Positions 10,846 through 21,985 of a stretch of 64,000 bases of DNA are shown piece after piece. The stretch spans positions 6,598,001-6,662,000 of the forward strand of contig CM064862.1 in NCBI GenBank assembly GCA_032719365.1, in the 5' to 3' direction. The stretch comes from Prinsepia uniflora. Taxonomy: Eukaryota; Streptophyta; Magnoliopsida; Rosales; Rosaceae. The position numbers and the translations under genes are program-made. Positions within the stretch are counted from its first letter, which is position 1, and each line of letters starts with the position of its first letter. The notes under the pieces are model-generated. The model did not search any database, had not been told where the DNA came from, and was given only the letters and a program-made list of their open reading frames with translations.

Positions 10846-12692
10846 AATAATAAAAGAATAAAGAATTAGATGGGGGGTTTGAAAGATTGTAATCATAAAA
10901 TAAAGAAAGTAAGTAAAAATAATTAAGAACTTAATTCTACTTTTACTTTAACTTTTATGCAAGTGAACTTTCTTCAAACACATATTTTTACCAACACTCT
11001 AACATCATGCTTATATCGAACCAATCACGAAATCCTACCTTAATCGTCTCAAATACATGCATATGTTTTTCAATATTACAAATGCACCGAACAGCGGTCA
11101 TAAACACTTATAATGCGATTCACCTTAAGTTTGTGATTTCCATGTGTGTCAAACATTTAAATCTCTTCAACCATATTCTAAGTGCACCGAACAGCGGTCA
11201 TAAACACTTAGCGTTAAATTGAAGGTTAAGCACTAAAACATATGAAGTAGATGAAATCCAAAAAGTAAAACACATGGAGATTGTATTCACATTTACAAAT
11301 GTTAGAAAGAAAATACTAACACATATCTTGAATTATAAGTAAAACCAAAACAATAATAAGAATTTAAGTAAATGGAGAAAAGTTACACTTTTGGAATCCA
11401 AGAACAGCTTGTGATTCCGAAAGTGGATGGAAACAATGGAATGTTATTCATAAGGAACACCGAACAGCGGCAAGAACCTTATGAAGATGGAGGATAAAAC
11501 ATAAGAATACGGACTTAAATTCTAGAACTATTTCGGAAATACTTGGCCTAGGTATTTCTTAAGGAAAGCATAAAAAATGTATTTAAGAGATCTCAAAGAA
11601 AAATCACAAGAACAAAGTAAAGAAGAAATGAAATTAAGAATTAATATAAATTAAGAACAAGAATTAAAAGAAAGCTAATTAAATAAATAATCTAAAAGAA
11701 ACTAAAATGGTCCCCAAAATTAAAGAAAGAATGAACTAATAGAAGAGAAATTAGAGAGAAAATAATAAAACCTAAACTAAAAAGAGAAACAAAATGGAAA
11801 AATGGGGACCCCTTGTTACATGAATTGAACCCCTATTTATAGGGAGAAAAAGCTAATAAAAAGAAAATAAAATAAATAAAAAATTACAATAAAAAAATAA
11901 ATATAAGTGAAATGATGAATAATGATGGATTATGATGATTTTAGGCATGGTTTGGGCTGGAAATTTCAGAAAAATTGCACAAAGGGGAATAGGTTGGAGT
12001 GGGTTGTGCAGCTGGTGGGTGGCTGGGCTTCTGAGGAATGCAGGTGTACGGGCTGGACTATACAGATGCAGGAGATGGGCCAGGCGTGATGGAGCAGATG
12101 TGGCTGGTCTGTGGACTGGGCTTGACTGGATTTGTGCAGGTGGGTAGGTGGCTGGCGCATCAGCTGGGCTGACGGGATGGATGGGCCGAAACAGGTGAAG
12201 CAGGTGCACGGGCTGGAGCAAGCAGAGTAGCAGGCCGGGGCTATGCATGGTTTGTTCATGGGCTGGATCACGGGCTCGAGCGTGCGGGCTGGAACGGAGC
12301 AGGGCAGCGGGACGGACGTAGTGGACTGGGCGCGCGGGCTTGGGCTACTGCAGCGACATGTGGGCTGCGCGACGCGGGCCTGGGCTGAATCGTTGGGCTT
12401 GATGCTTGGGCTGATTAAATTTATAAAATTAATTTGGGCTTGCATTAATTTGGGCTGCACAATAAAAACAATTAAATTATATAATTCAACTGAATTTCGT
12501 CCGTAATTTCTTCGTTATAAGTCCGATCGAGACGATTCTTTCGCCAAAACCCTCCAAATACAAGCTTTATTTATTTAAACAGAAATATCACAAAATAAAT
12601 TAATTTATCTAATTATTTATTATTTTAATATCAAAAATTAAGTATAAAGGGTATAAAATAATATAAAATAATGCTTATTTGAGGACCTATCA
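10846..12692 (-). repeat. Inverted partial LTR joined to the 3' LTR
   Basis: This is the reverse complement of LTR positions 1 to about 1847, nearly identical to the adjacent 3' LTR (8719-10565). The junction at 10845/10846 is immediate. Its right end is the complement of the LTR start (CCTATCA), followed by ATCAG, which repeats the sequence left of 2989. The LTR's last about 280 bp are missing. Confidence 0.85.
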
Positions 12693-12697
12693 ATCAG

Positions 12698-13260
12698 TTA
12701 GAGGTCGAGTCAGTATAACCAATTCTGTTAGTGTTAGTTAGCTTAGGCTCCAAGAAAATAGTCTTAGCTACTGATCTACATGTATAAATGAAATGATGTA
12801 CAAGGCTCAGTTTGGGGTTCATAATTTGAGTTTTCTTCAATTTGGGGTTCATAATTGTCTCGTTCTATTTAAGATGTTCATTAACTTACTAATTTCTTGA
12901 ACTCCCAGTTTTGGATTTGACTCAATTCTCTTTTGTAAAGGGGTACGAGGGGTAGATAGATAATTGTACATATATATTAACTCTTTCCTTATATAAATGA
13001 GTTAATTAGTTTTGTATTGGTTAACTCTCATTATTTTGAGCGTATTATAGAATACAGAGAACGTTCCCTTTTTCTCTTTGCCTCTCTATATCTCTCTGAA
13101 ATCTGCCTCCTTCTCATAATTGGTTCACAACACGTTATCAGTACGAACGTCTCTCAATCAAAGATTATTCAAGAGGAGGATAAATTCAACCAAATATGTT
13201 TTTCAAAACTCAAATTTATTTCTTTTAAAATAAATTTAAACCCTAGAATCCAAGATTCTT
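12698..13260 (+). mobile_element. Possible Ty1/copia-type LTR end with PBS-like sequence
   Basis: A run with TGTTAGTGTTAG near 12727 and a promoter-like stretch is followed by GGTTCACAACACGTTATCAG near 13124. This resembles the LTR/PBS junction of some plant copia elements. No copia protein is present; the sequence changes to unrelated DNA by about 13260. Confidence 0.35.
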
Positions 13261-13379
13261 AATGCGTAAAATTTTTATTAACAAAGTTATTGATAATATG
13301 GGTAATTAAGATATTAGTTTACTCAATATAATCTGCTATGTTTTTGAATCGCGCAGCTTCACAGACCATTACCATTATA

Positions 13380-13440
13380 GTCTTCAACTCTAAACCTATC
13401 GCCCCTCCATTCTACACATAAGTAGACAATGTACTAATTC
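13380..13440 (-). pseudogene. Short fragment of a ribosome-inactivating-protein-like sequence
   Basis: About 60 bp matches, in rearranged order, the segments at 24596-24696 and (reverse strand) 63900-64000. It is too short to code for anything. Family assignment rests on the larger fragment at 29863-30415 and is tentative. Confidence 0.35.
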
Positions 13441-15695
13441 TCTACATATAACCCATCCTCGGCATCTCATATGCCAACTCGGAGCACACAACCCCTAGGG
13501 AACACATTCCCGATATCTTTCACGATTCATCTATAACAGTATGCATACTACTCGGGGTCTCACTCCAAGTCTACCCCTAGGAATTCCACATCTGGGAGGC
13601 TCTATCCAACATTCAGGATCTACGACATCTGGATGGCTGTCTCTGGACTCAGTCCAAGATCATATCATAACTCCCACTCCTGGAATGTACTCCCTATGGG
13701 GATACTCATTCCGGGTAGTGGACCGTGACTCTCCAAGTCGACGTCTGGGTCCCATACCCGAATCTCAAAGGGATTCTTCGAATCCGATTCAAATCCACTT
13801 TCACAAGCCTCGGCCTAAATCCACACTTCAATAGGGTCTCATGCCTGAATTCTCATTTCATAAACCAAACTGGGACTTAAGCTCGATTTCACAACCCAAC
13901 GGGGGCTCAAGCCCGATTTCACGATCAACAGGGCCTCAAGCCCAATACTACAGTGCCTCAAGCCCGATATTACAACCAACTGGACCTCAAGCCCGATATA
14001 ATTAACGGGGCCCTTGGCCCGATCGTGTAACTCAAATGGGCCTCCGGGCCGATTTCTCAACAAATCAAATGGACTCCAAGTCCTAGATTTCGTAAATCAA
14101 ATGGGTCTAAGGCCCAATTCTATATTTCCAAATCCAAAACCAGTTCATCAAACCATCATTGGAAACATGGTACGTATAGGCACGACATAAAGCTGAAAAT
14201 CTTGAAAAACAAGCAAATATGTCAATCCTAAGCTAACACAAACAAATGCACTCATGACATCATAAAACATGTTCATTAAATTATATAAAACATTTATGCA
14301 TGCATCAAATTCATAAAACAAGTTCACTAACAGACTGTCCAAAGATGTACCTTGATACGAGTGCCATACGCCCTTCCCGGGCCAATCACCATCACCAGGG
14401 CTCTCGAACCTGTCCAAATCGTAATAAAGGGTTACTAACCACTTAATTAACCCCTCATTAAAGCCCCATAATTTTTAACTATTTTTAAACCCGATCCTAA
14501 ACCTTCGGACGTTCCGCACTATATCGAAACGATATCCAATCGACTCGAAATCAGTCCCAAAATGTTCGTTCATCGAATAAATGATTTCACATGTTGGAAC
14601 CACCCCCAAAAGATGGCCCACACGCCCACACGCGCCGCCCAAAGGGCTGCGCGTGGGAGCCACGTGCCCTGCACAGTAGCGTTTTCAACCTCCAGCCGAA
14701 CTGGTCAGGCTGGTTTACTGGTTCGGCCGGTCCAACTAGGCCGGCGTGACCGGTTTTGGGGTCTATCCTCCTATTTTTTCGTCTTTTTTCTTCCTTCTTT
14801 CCACCAATTTTCCTAAATCTATCCTATGATTCCTTTAGTGCAATCAAACTAGGAAACCAATCCTAAATCCTATGGGTTCAAGAATCCAATTAAACCCAAA
14901 ACTTTCATTCTATGCTTAGTGCATAACCAATGGCTAAAACTCAATCGTAAGGGTTCTATTAGGTTCCTAGGATCAAGATAGGAAGGTTTGTGGGTTTGGA
15001 TTGGGCCTACTTGGCCAGAATTGAAATTCGGTGGGTGGCTACCGAAAATGCTTAACGACCGTAGTATGGCTGGCTCAGCCGTCCTCATCCACTTTTTGTG
15101 GCTCTACATGACTCACCCAACCCCTCACAACATCCCCCTTATCAACAACTAACATCCTAAATGTCCAAAATCCAAAATCAAACTTTGAAATAAAGCAGGG
15201 GTCACGGTTTTACCTTGGCCGTGAGTTCCCACCGCAGTCCACGGCGGCCCTGCTGCTGCCACCACCTTCCTCAGTCCAACACTCCCCTCAATTCCTCTCA
15301 AGGCCTCACACCAAATCAAAAGGGGAAGGGGAATGGATTTTGGGGTTCATGGGGTTCATCTGGAGCCACTTGAGGACGAAAGTCCACTTTTGCCTCAAAA
15401 AGCGTGCAGCCGTAAATAGTTCTTTCAAACTTTCGTGAATTATAATTTTCCCGTCGAACGTCCGAATTCGACGTGCCACCTGTCTATAGACTCATATCGA
15501 CTCGATGTACGTAACGGTCCTCGGCCCTCAGCCATCGAACTTCCCGGGTCAAAAGTCAACTTTTCACCTTCGTTCAGGGGTAAAATCGTACTTTTTGCCC
15601 TGAATGTCCGTTAATCCTCGACTAATCCCCGATTAGCCTCGCTAATCCGTCACTAATTTTTAATTAATCACAATACTTTGGAACAGGTCGTTACA
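13440..15695 (-). repeat. Tekay-like LTR (family B), 3' LTR of a minus-strand element, outer end missing
   Basis: It aligns block by block with 16640-17577: ATGCCAACTCGG, the GGGGTCTCACTC region, and the ~30-bp 'aagcccgatttc' repeats. It ends GGTCGTTACA followed by ATTCCCCCCTTCAAG, equivalent to the LTR end plus polypurine tract of the complete Tekay element at 45054-45075. About 600 bp of the left part is absent relative to the second copy. Confidence 0.75.
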
Positions 15696-16048
15696 ATATT
15701 CCCCCCTTCAAGAATTTCGTCCTCGAAATTCAAAGTGACTCGATTTGTGGAATCCAACCATGTTTCCTCTACTCGGGTACTCTCCTGTACACATACACGT
15801 CCGACAAAATCGTCGTACACGTCAGTACGTACCGTCACCGGAGCTTCCAAGCTCCAACTCATTCTCTCACCAACCACGTTCCGATCGTTGACTCTCGAGA
15901 GTCATCACGTCGGCTCGTAAGTCTCACTTGAGACATCGACACTCGTCGATCTCTCCTGTCACTCACTCTTGGCAGGTCAATTATACTAAGTTATTGTCCA
16001 TTAGGCTTTTCAGCCTGATGATTCTTCTTATCTGACACCTAAGTCAGC
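15696..16048 (-). mobile_element. Collapsed internal region of the family B element
   Basis: Only about 350 bp separates the two LTRs. The left edge keeps the polypurine tract and the sequence that encodes the last residues in the complete Tekay element. The right edge next to 16049 has only a degenerate PBS. No domain of gag or pol remains, so the element has suffered a near-total internal deletion. Confidence 0.65.
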
Positions 16049-17577
16049 TGTCAGGACCGGTCCCAAATCCCCCGGGATTAACGTGGGACCCGCCTGATCC
16101 CGTCTGACACGAAGTGTCAAACCAGGGAAAAGTCCATCTCTAGCCCTCGCTTGGCTGTCAGAGTACGTCAGGATCGTAGGAGGAGGGGAGTGTTGTCTTG
16201 TCTCTGTGACAACCCGCATCCGCGATCAACCTGAAGGACATTAAAACATTAAAAAAATCGTGAATGGACAAAGATAAACATTTTCATTTAAAAACCTTTC
16301 CGCATAAAGAGATTTATGCCCTTCATAAATACATACACATGCATTCAAAAACATTTATCAAACATTTATAAAAATCATTTGAAAACCTTTCCAAGGGTTC
16401 ATGCCCGGCCCCATAACCGTCATGACCCATAAATCCATTTGGGTTCTCGACCCGAAATCACAAGCTTATAAACCATAAATCATTTCCTGTGGGTCTCAGC
16501 CCAAAACGTTCTCGGTGAAATACCAAAACATAGGATACGGGGTCTCCGCCCCAAAACACATTCTAAAACATAAAACACAGGGCCACCGCCCTAAAACCAC
16601 TTTCCAAAGAACCTCATACGTACCGTCATATGTATAACCCTTCCTTGGCACTTCCGGAGAAGATGCCAACTCGGGGCACACAGCCCCTAGGGAACACATC
16701 CCCGATATGTCATGATATCAATCTCTATACTAGTGTGCACACTACTCGGGGTCTCACTCTGAGTATTCTCCTAGGAATCTCTATCTGGGAGGCTCAATCA
16801 CTGGATCTAGTCCGAGCTCTCTCTCTGGATCTAGTCCACACGTCTCTTCGGAATCTGGTCCGGGACCATAACATAATAAGTAACTACCACTCCTGGAACG
16901 GGATCCCTATGGGGATACTCACTCTGGTCTGTGGATCGTGACACTCCAGGTCGATGATGGAGGAGACCATATAATCAATATGGAGGGTTCAATCACATTT
17001 TCAAATACTCTTTTCTTTCTTTCTCAAATCTCATTTCTCAACTGGGTCTCAAACCCGATTCATCTCAATAGGATTCCTCGAATCCGATTCAAAACCATTT
17101 CACAGGCCTCGGCCTAAATCCTCAGTTCAACTGGGTCTCATGCCCGAATTCTCATTACATAAATTGAACTGGGACTCAAGCCCGATTTCGCAATCAACAG
17201 GGCCTCAAGCCCGATACCACGACTAACTGGGCACTAAGCCCGAAACCATAAACCAACAGGACCTCATGTCTGATTTCACAACCAACGGGGCCTTAAGCCC
17301 GAAATCTCAACTAAATGGGTCTCATGCCCGATATCATCAATCAACGGGGCATCAGGCCCGATAGTACCAATAACTGGACCTCAAACACGAATCGTAAATC
17401 AAATGGACCCTCGGTTCGATCGTGTAGCTCAAATGGACCCTAGGTTCAATTCCTCGTCAAATCAAATGGACTCCAAGTCCGAGAGTTTGTAAATCAAATG
17501 GGTCTCATGCCCGATTTCATGTTTCTAAATCCAAAATCCGTTCATTAAATCGTCATCGAAAACATGATACGCAAAGG
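16049..17577 (-). repeat. Tekay-like LTR (family B), 5' LTR of a minus-strand element, truncated
   Basis: Starts TGTCAGGACCGGTCCC and includes CCCGTCTGACAC, the complement of the family's GACGGG terminus. It is lost after about 17577 where AT-rich intergenic DNA begins. ~30-bp 'actgggtctcaagcccgat' repeats fill 17040-17530. Confidence 0.75.
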
Positions 17578-17587
17578 AAAATAAATA

Positions 17588-18060
17588 ATGTCCAAATTAT
17601 GTTTTCTTTTTCATATTTTTAATAAATAAATCTATTATACAGGAAAATAAATAAATAAATATATTTTGCATATTTTCCTAGCTAATCATGTGAGAAATGG
17701 AGTTAAATGACATGCCAAATTCCCCCGATTTGATTCCAAAATATAAATAACACGACAATAATATATTTAGGACTTTTTTTCGACTGAAAGGAAATTGTTG
17801 ATTCCATTCTAATAGTATGCAAAACAAATATGAGGGTTTTATTCCTCATATATCCCTTAAAAATATGTGTGTGAGACTTCCCGCTTGCGCCCCACGCCAT
17901 TTGATGTGGCCCAACCCAACATTCATTCATAAATTATGTAGTGAAATTTTGACTGTTGGACGTCGAAAACAAATTCGCATGTAGGAAATATTGTGTGTCG
18001 TGCCTTTGGTGAAGGTTTAGTCATCAATATATATTTACTAAATTGAAACTTCTTTGTAAA
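17588..18060 (+). repeat. Direct repeat pair 1, left copy
   Basis: Nearly identical to 21034-21434. The right copy lacks about 54 bp (equivalent to around 17740) and about 29 bp (around 17910). No protein recognised. Confidence 0.85.
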
Positions 18061-18510
18061 ATTTAAAATTTATAAAGCTAGTCTTAACTACTAGAAAGCT
18101 GATTGGATGAAACACACAATGGCTCATTGATCCACAGACGTTGTATGGCATACTCTTACTACCACCGCACACGTAAAGAATAGTAATGATCCAATATCAA
18201 CTACAAACCCTGCAGAAAAGCACCGACTATAAACTCTGAAGCAAAAAGTATGGACTTTGGAGAAAAGTATCGACTACTTGACAATGTATACGTGACTTAG
18301 TGACTATACGTTCGTACAGCTAGTATCACACAATGTGGCCCGTGCCTGATAAGATGTAATAAGGAAAATTAGAGAGCAAGTGATCGTTAATAAGGAGAAA
18401 AGCTTCGACTAGGCAATTAGGTAACCTAGTTTTAAGTGGGATTATGTCTTTTATTTTTAATATAACTGGTATAATTGTACTCTTATAATTATATATAGTA
18501 GATAGTAAGA

Positions 18511-18720
18511 GTATAAAAACAAAAGTGAGCTACTTTATATTTTGTATAAAAACAAAAGTGAGCTACTTTATGTGTCCTTATTTCCACAACATCATTGTAT
18601 AAAAACAAAAGTGAGCTTACTTTATATTTTGTATAAAAACAAAAGTGAGCCACATTATGTGTCCTTATTTCCACAACATCATTGTATAAAAATAAAAGTG
18701 AGCTACTTTATATTTTGTAT
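18511..18720 (+). repeat. Compound tandem repeat GTATAAAAACAAAAGTGAGC
   Basis: A short unit (about 34 bp) alternates with a long unit (about 54 bp that adds GTGTCCTTATTTCCACAACA), about 2.5 rounds in total. Open frames here are repeat artefacts. Confidence 0.85.
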
Positions 18721-19190
18721 ATACGTGAAGATGAATTATGGCGGATCACATGCATGGTGATTGGTGAGTCCAAAATCAGGATAACATTTTATATTCATTA
18801 GAGTTACAAAACATCCTAATTGGTTATATCTAGATATTATAAGAAAGCTTGTTAATCTATTTTATTATTAACAAAAAAAAAATAGTCTAATAAAAAGGTT
18901 ATAACGTAAACTGATTTTTACATAATATATGAGAAGAAGAAAAAAGAAGTATTTACTGCTAATACTAACGAAATTAATTTATATTTCAACATGGTGGAGA
19001 AAATTTTGTTGTCAAGTATTTGTGTTACATCATGAGTGATGATGGAGATTTGAGAATTAATATATTGTCCTTTCGAATATATAGTCGAATAGCTTATGTT
19101 AAGTTACCGACATACTTGACAATGTGTTAATGATTGTATGTTCGTACATTTAGTATAACAATGTGTACGTGCTTATGGACAAAGTGTGCA

Positions 19191-19376
19191 CTTACATGTG
19201 TCTTTTTCTCTTTGACGTTACCTGGTGTACTAGGAACCTCTGCAGAATATGTTGGAACGCACTGGACAAAATCCCAAGAGTACTTGCATGTGTCTTTTTC
19301 TCTTTGACGTTATCTGGTGTACTAGGCACCTCTACAGAATATGTTGGAACGCACTGGACAAACTCCAAAAGTACTA
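19191..19376 (+). repeat. 92-bp tandem duplication
   Basis: Two copies containing CATGTGTCTTTTTCTCTTTG, with starts 92 bp apart (19195 and 19287) and a few substitutions. Confidence 0.88.
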
Positions 19377-19852
19377 TTCATCATTACATCATTACATCAG
19401 GGGTCTTCATCATTATCATTATTGCAGTATTGATAATCTAGCTACATGAGTAGTGAATTTCATTTTCACCTTCACTTAAGGGGCTTTCCTGAGTAGCTAG
19501 TGAGTTCCCATGCACACGATTCTATTTCTAATTCTATATTTAGAGCTTTGGGGCTCTAATTAACCTTACAAACCGTAATTTAACTCTAATTGGTTTTCAT
19601 GAAATCCAACAACGCAACATTTACATTTAGTGTTCATTATGAGATAAATATAATAATTACGAAATTAAAATTATTTTGGTTCACATTTAATGATAGATAG
19701 TAAGAAAAATAGTGAAAAATTAATCGTTAATAAAAGGGTAACCAAATACAAAACTGAAAAAAAAAACAAAAAAAAAAAAACAGGCAGAAGCAAAGTTTGA
19801 ATCCCTCCCGTATAAGTTATAAAATAAAAATCTCACACTCCGAATATTTTTG

Positions 19853-20030
19853 GTATTATGTGGTAGTTGACAGTGGATTATTGCATGCTACATTTACAAT
19901 ATTGGTATTATGTGGATTATTGCATGCTACATTTACAATATTGGTATTATGTGGTTGTTGACAGTGGATTATTGTATGGTACATTTACAATATTGGTATT
20001 ATGTGGTAGTTGGCAATGGATTATTGCTCG
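19853..20030 (+). repeat. ~50-bp tandem repeat, about 3.5 copies
   Basis: Units contain GGATTATTGCATGCTACATT and TACAATATTGGTATTATGTG. One unit lacks the GTAGTTGACA segment. Confidence 0.85.
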
Positions 20031-21033
20031 CTACTTCCCAAAGCTCCTGTGTGATTGGACTTTTCATAACTTTTTCTGGTTAATGCAACTTCAATAATTC
20101 ACAATTTTTGTTTTTTTTTTCAATAATATCATCGCTCTTCTCTTTCTCTCTCTCTTCTTTACCTATATGTATTTTTGGTTAATTAATTTATAATTAATAT
20201 ACCTCTCAAATTACTTTGTAATTAACCTCATTATTATAGTTTTACCAATACCACATATCTTAGCTTGGCAAAGTTGGAAATCATATCCAATTTGGCTCCC
20301 TTAATTTCAACTAATGATTTAATCAATAAGTCAAGTTTAAACTTGGCTCGTTGCAATTTAAGCCAAACACTTTCGGTATATCTACAATGATTAATAATAT
20401 GAATTCATATGAATATCATATTATTCTAAGTTTGACTTATGAAACGTTTACGATCTAGCAGTATTCTTATGAGATGTCTCAGATTCAACTTCCATAAATA
20501 ACGAAATTAATTATATGGGGAATTGATCGTTAATAGCGAGAACACCAACTATTAGGCCATCTAATTAAGATTTTTAACTAGCAAAGTTTGAAACCTGAAT
20601 TTTACTCTATTTTTCATGCATTTATTTATTTTTTTAAGTGTTCCAATACGTAATCAAAATAAAATTAATGCAGAAAAATAAACTAAGAAGTTTATAAGGA
20701 AAAAATGGAGTGTGGAAAATCAATTTTCTAAATTTTACTTTTTGTCTACAAAATAAGTTTTAATTTCTTCTAAAACAATTAGATCCTAGAGTAGGATAAA
20801 TTATTAACAATGTGCAATAAGGTAATTTTCGGCTACATTCCACATTGTCACTTGGCCTTCTATATATATATTTTAAAAGTGAAATATATTATCACATAAT
20901 TAATATCTCACTTGCTTGCTCCAAATTATTGATTTAATGTCCAAATTATGATTTGGATATATAATCCATTAATTAGTTAAAATCATCGATTCATAAATAT
21001 ATTTTGCGGGTAAATAAATAAATTTATTGATTT

Positions 21034-21434
21034 AATGTCCAAATTATGTTTTCTTTTTCATATTTTTAATAAATAAATCTATTATACAGGAAAATAAATA
21101 AATAAATATATTTTGCATATTTTCCTAGCTAATCATGTGAGAAATGGAGTTAAATGACATGCCAAATTCCCCCGATTTGAGGAAAGGAAATTGTTGATTC
21201 CATTCTAATAGTATGCAAAACAAATATGAGGGTTTTATTCCTCATATATCCCTTAAAAATATATGTACGTGTGAGACTTCCCGCTTGCAGCCCACGCCAT
21301 TCATAAATTATGTAGTGAAATTTTGACTGTTGGACGTCGAAAACAAATTCGCATGTAGGGAATATTGTGTGTCGTGCCTTTGGTGAAGGTTTAGTCATCA
21401 ATATATATTTACTAAATTGAAACTTCTTTGTAAA
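21034..21434 (+). repeat. Direct repeat pair 1, right copy
   Basis: Copy of 17588-18060 with two internal deletions. Confidence 0.85.
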
Positions 21435-21519
21435 TATTTTAATCCTTACTCAAATCGTTGAGCAAAACCGTCTCTAATTTAGTTTTCTTTTTTTTTTTGC
21501 TGACATGATGTTTTAAAAT

Positions 21520-21985
21520 ATAAACAATTTAATTACCGAAATTTTTATAAAAATAATATTCCGGTAATCGATCATGGGAAACCGAGGGCATTTATCCTAG
21601 CATTTTCTGCTAAGGCAGACGCTAATATTTCCTCTAAGGACTGTCGACGCAGAATTTTTTTTTTAAAAAATGCATGTAATTAATTTCTAGTGAAATAAGT
21701 CAGTGTTTTAAAAAATAAATAAATTCGTCTATATATTTTGTAACTATTGACAAAAACATTTTTAATATATTAGGTTATTGCTTTTGGATATACGATATTA
21801 AAAAGGTTGGGTTATGAAAGACAAATACAAACACAAACACATTTACATAACTTAGAAAAATAATGGGCAAAAAATGGAACAATTAATATAATGTACCATA
21901 AGAAAATGGCTGTTAATAACTTTGTGGCCCATTTTGGAATTTGTAAGATAATTATTATAATTTTATTTAATAAAACGAAAATAGC
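21520..21985 (+). repeat. Direct repeat pair 2, left copy
   Basis: Matches 24115-24590 over about 470 bp, including CCGAGGGCATTTATCCTAGC and GGTTATTGCTTTTGGATATA. It is non-coding. Confidence 0.85.

Larger units (their letters stand above)
2989..12692 (+). mobile_element. Non-coding Athila-like LTR retrotransposon (LARD type) with an extra inverted LTR
   Basis: Layout: direct LTR 2989-5117, PBS 5123-5140, internal 5118-8718 without any long ORF, direct LTR 8719-10845, then an inverted partial LTR 10846-12692. ATCAG at 2984-2988 and 12693-12697 flanks the whole block. LTR ends are TGATAGG...GTTATCA. A tRNA-Asp-type PBS and a non-coding interior are known from large retrotransposon derivatives related to Athila. 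The element must depend on proteins from another element (inference). Both outer ends are U3 ends, which normal integration does not produce. Confidence 0.85.
18061..21033. other. AT-rich intergenic DNA with three tandem repeats
   Basis: Nothing coding is supported. It holds the tandem repeats at 18511, 19191 and 19853, plus a diverged pair of about 70 bp (18278-18350 and 19108-19170) around ACTTGACAATGT...GTTCGTACA. The remainder shows no recognisable feature. Confidence 0.6.

Noticed and set aside
18489..18760. Small open frames with repeated KNKSE/FCFYTKYK motifs
   Set aside because: Translation of a tandem repeat on both strands; no start context or conservation visible.
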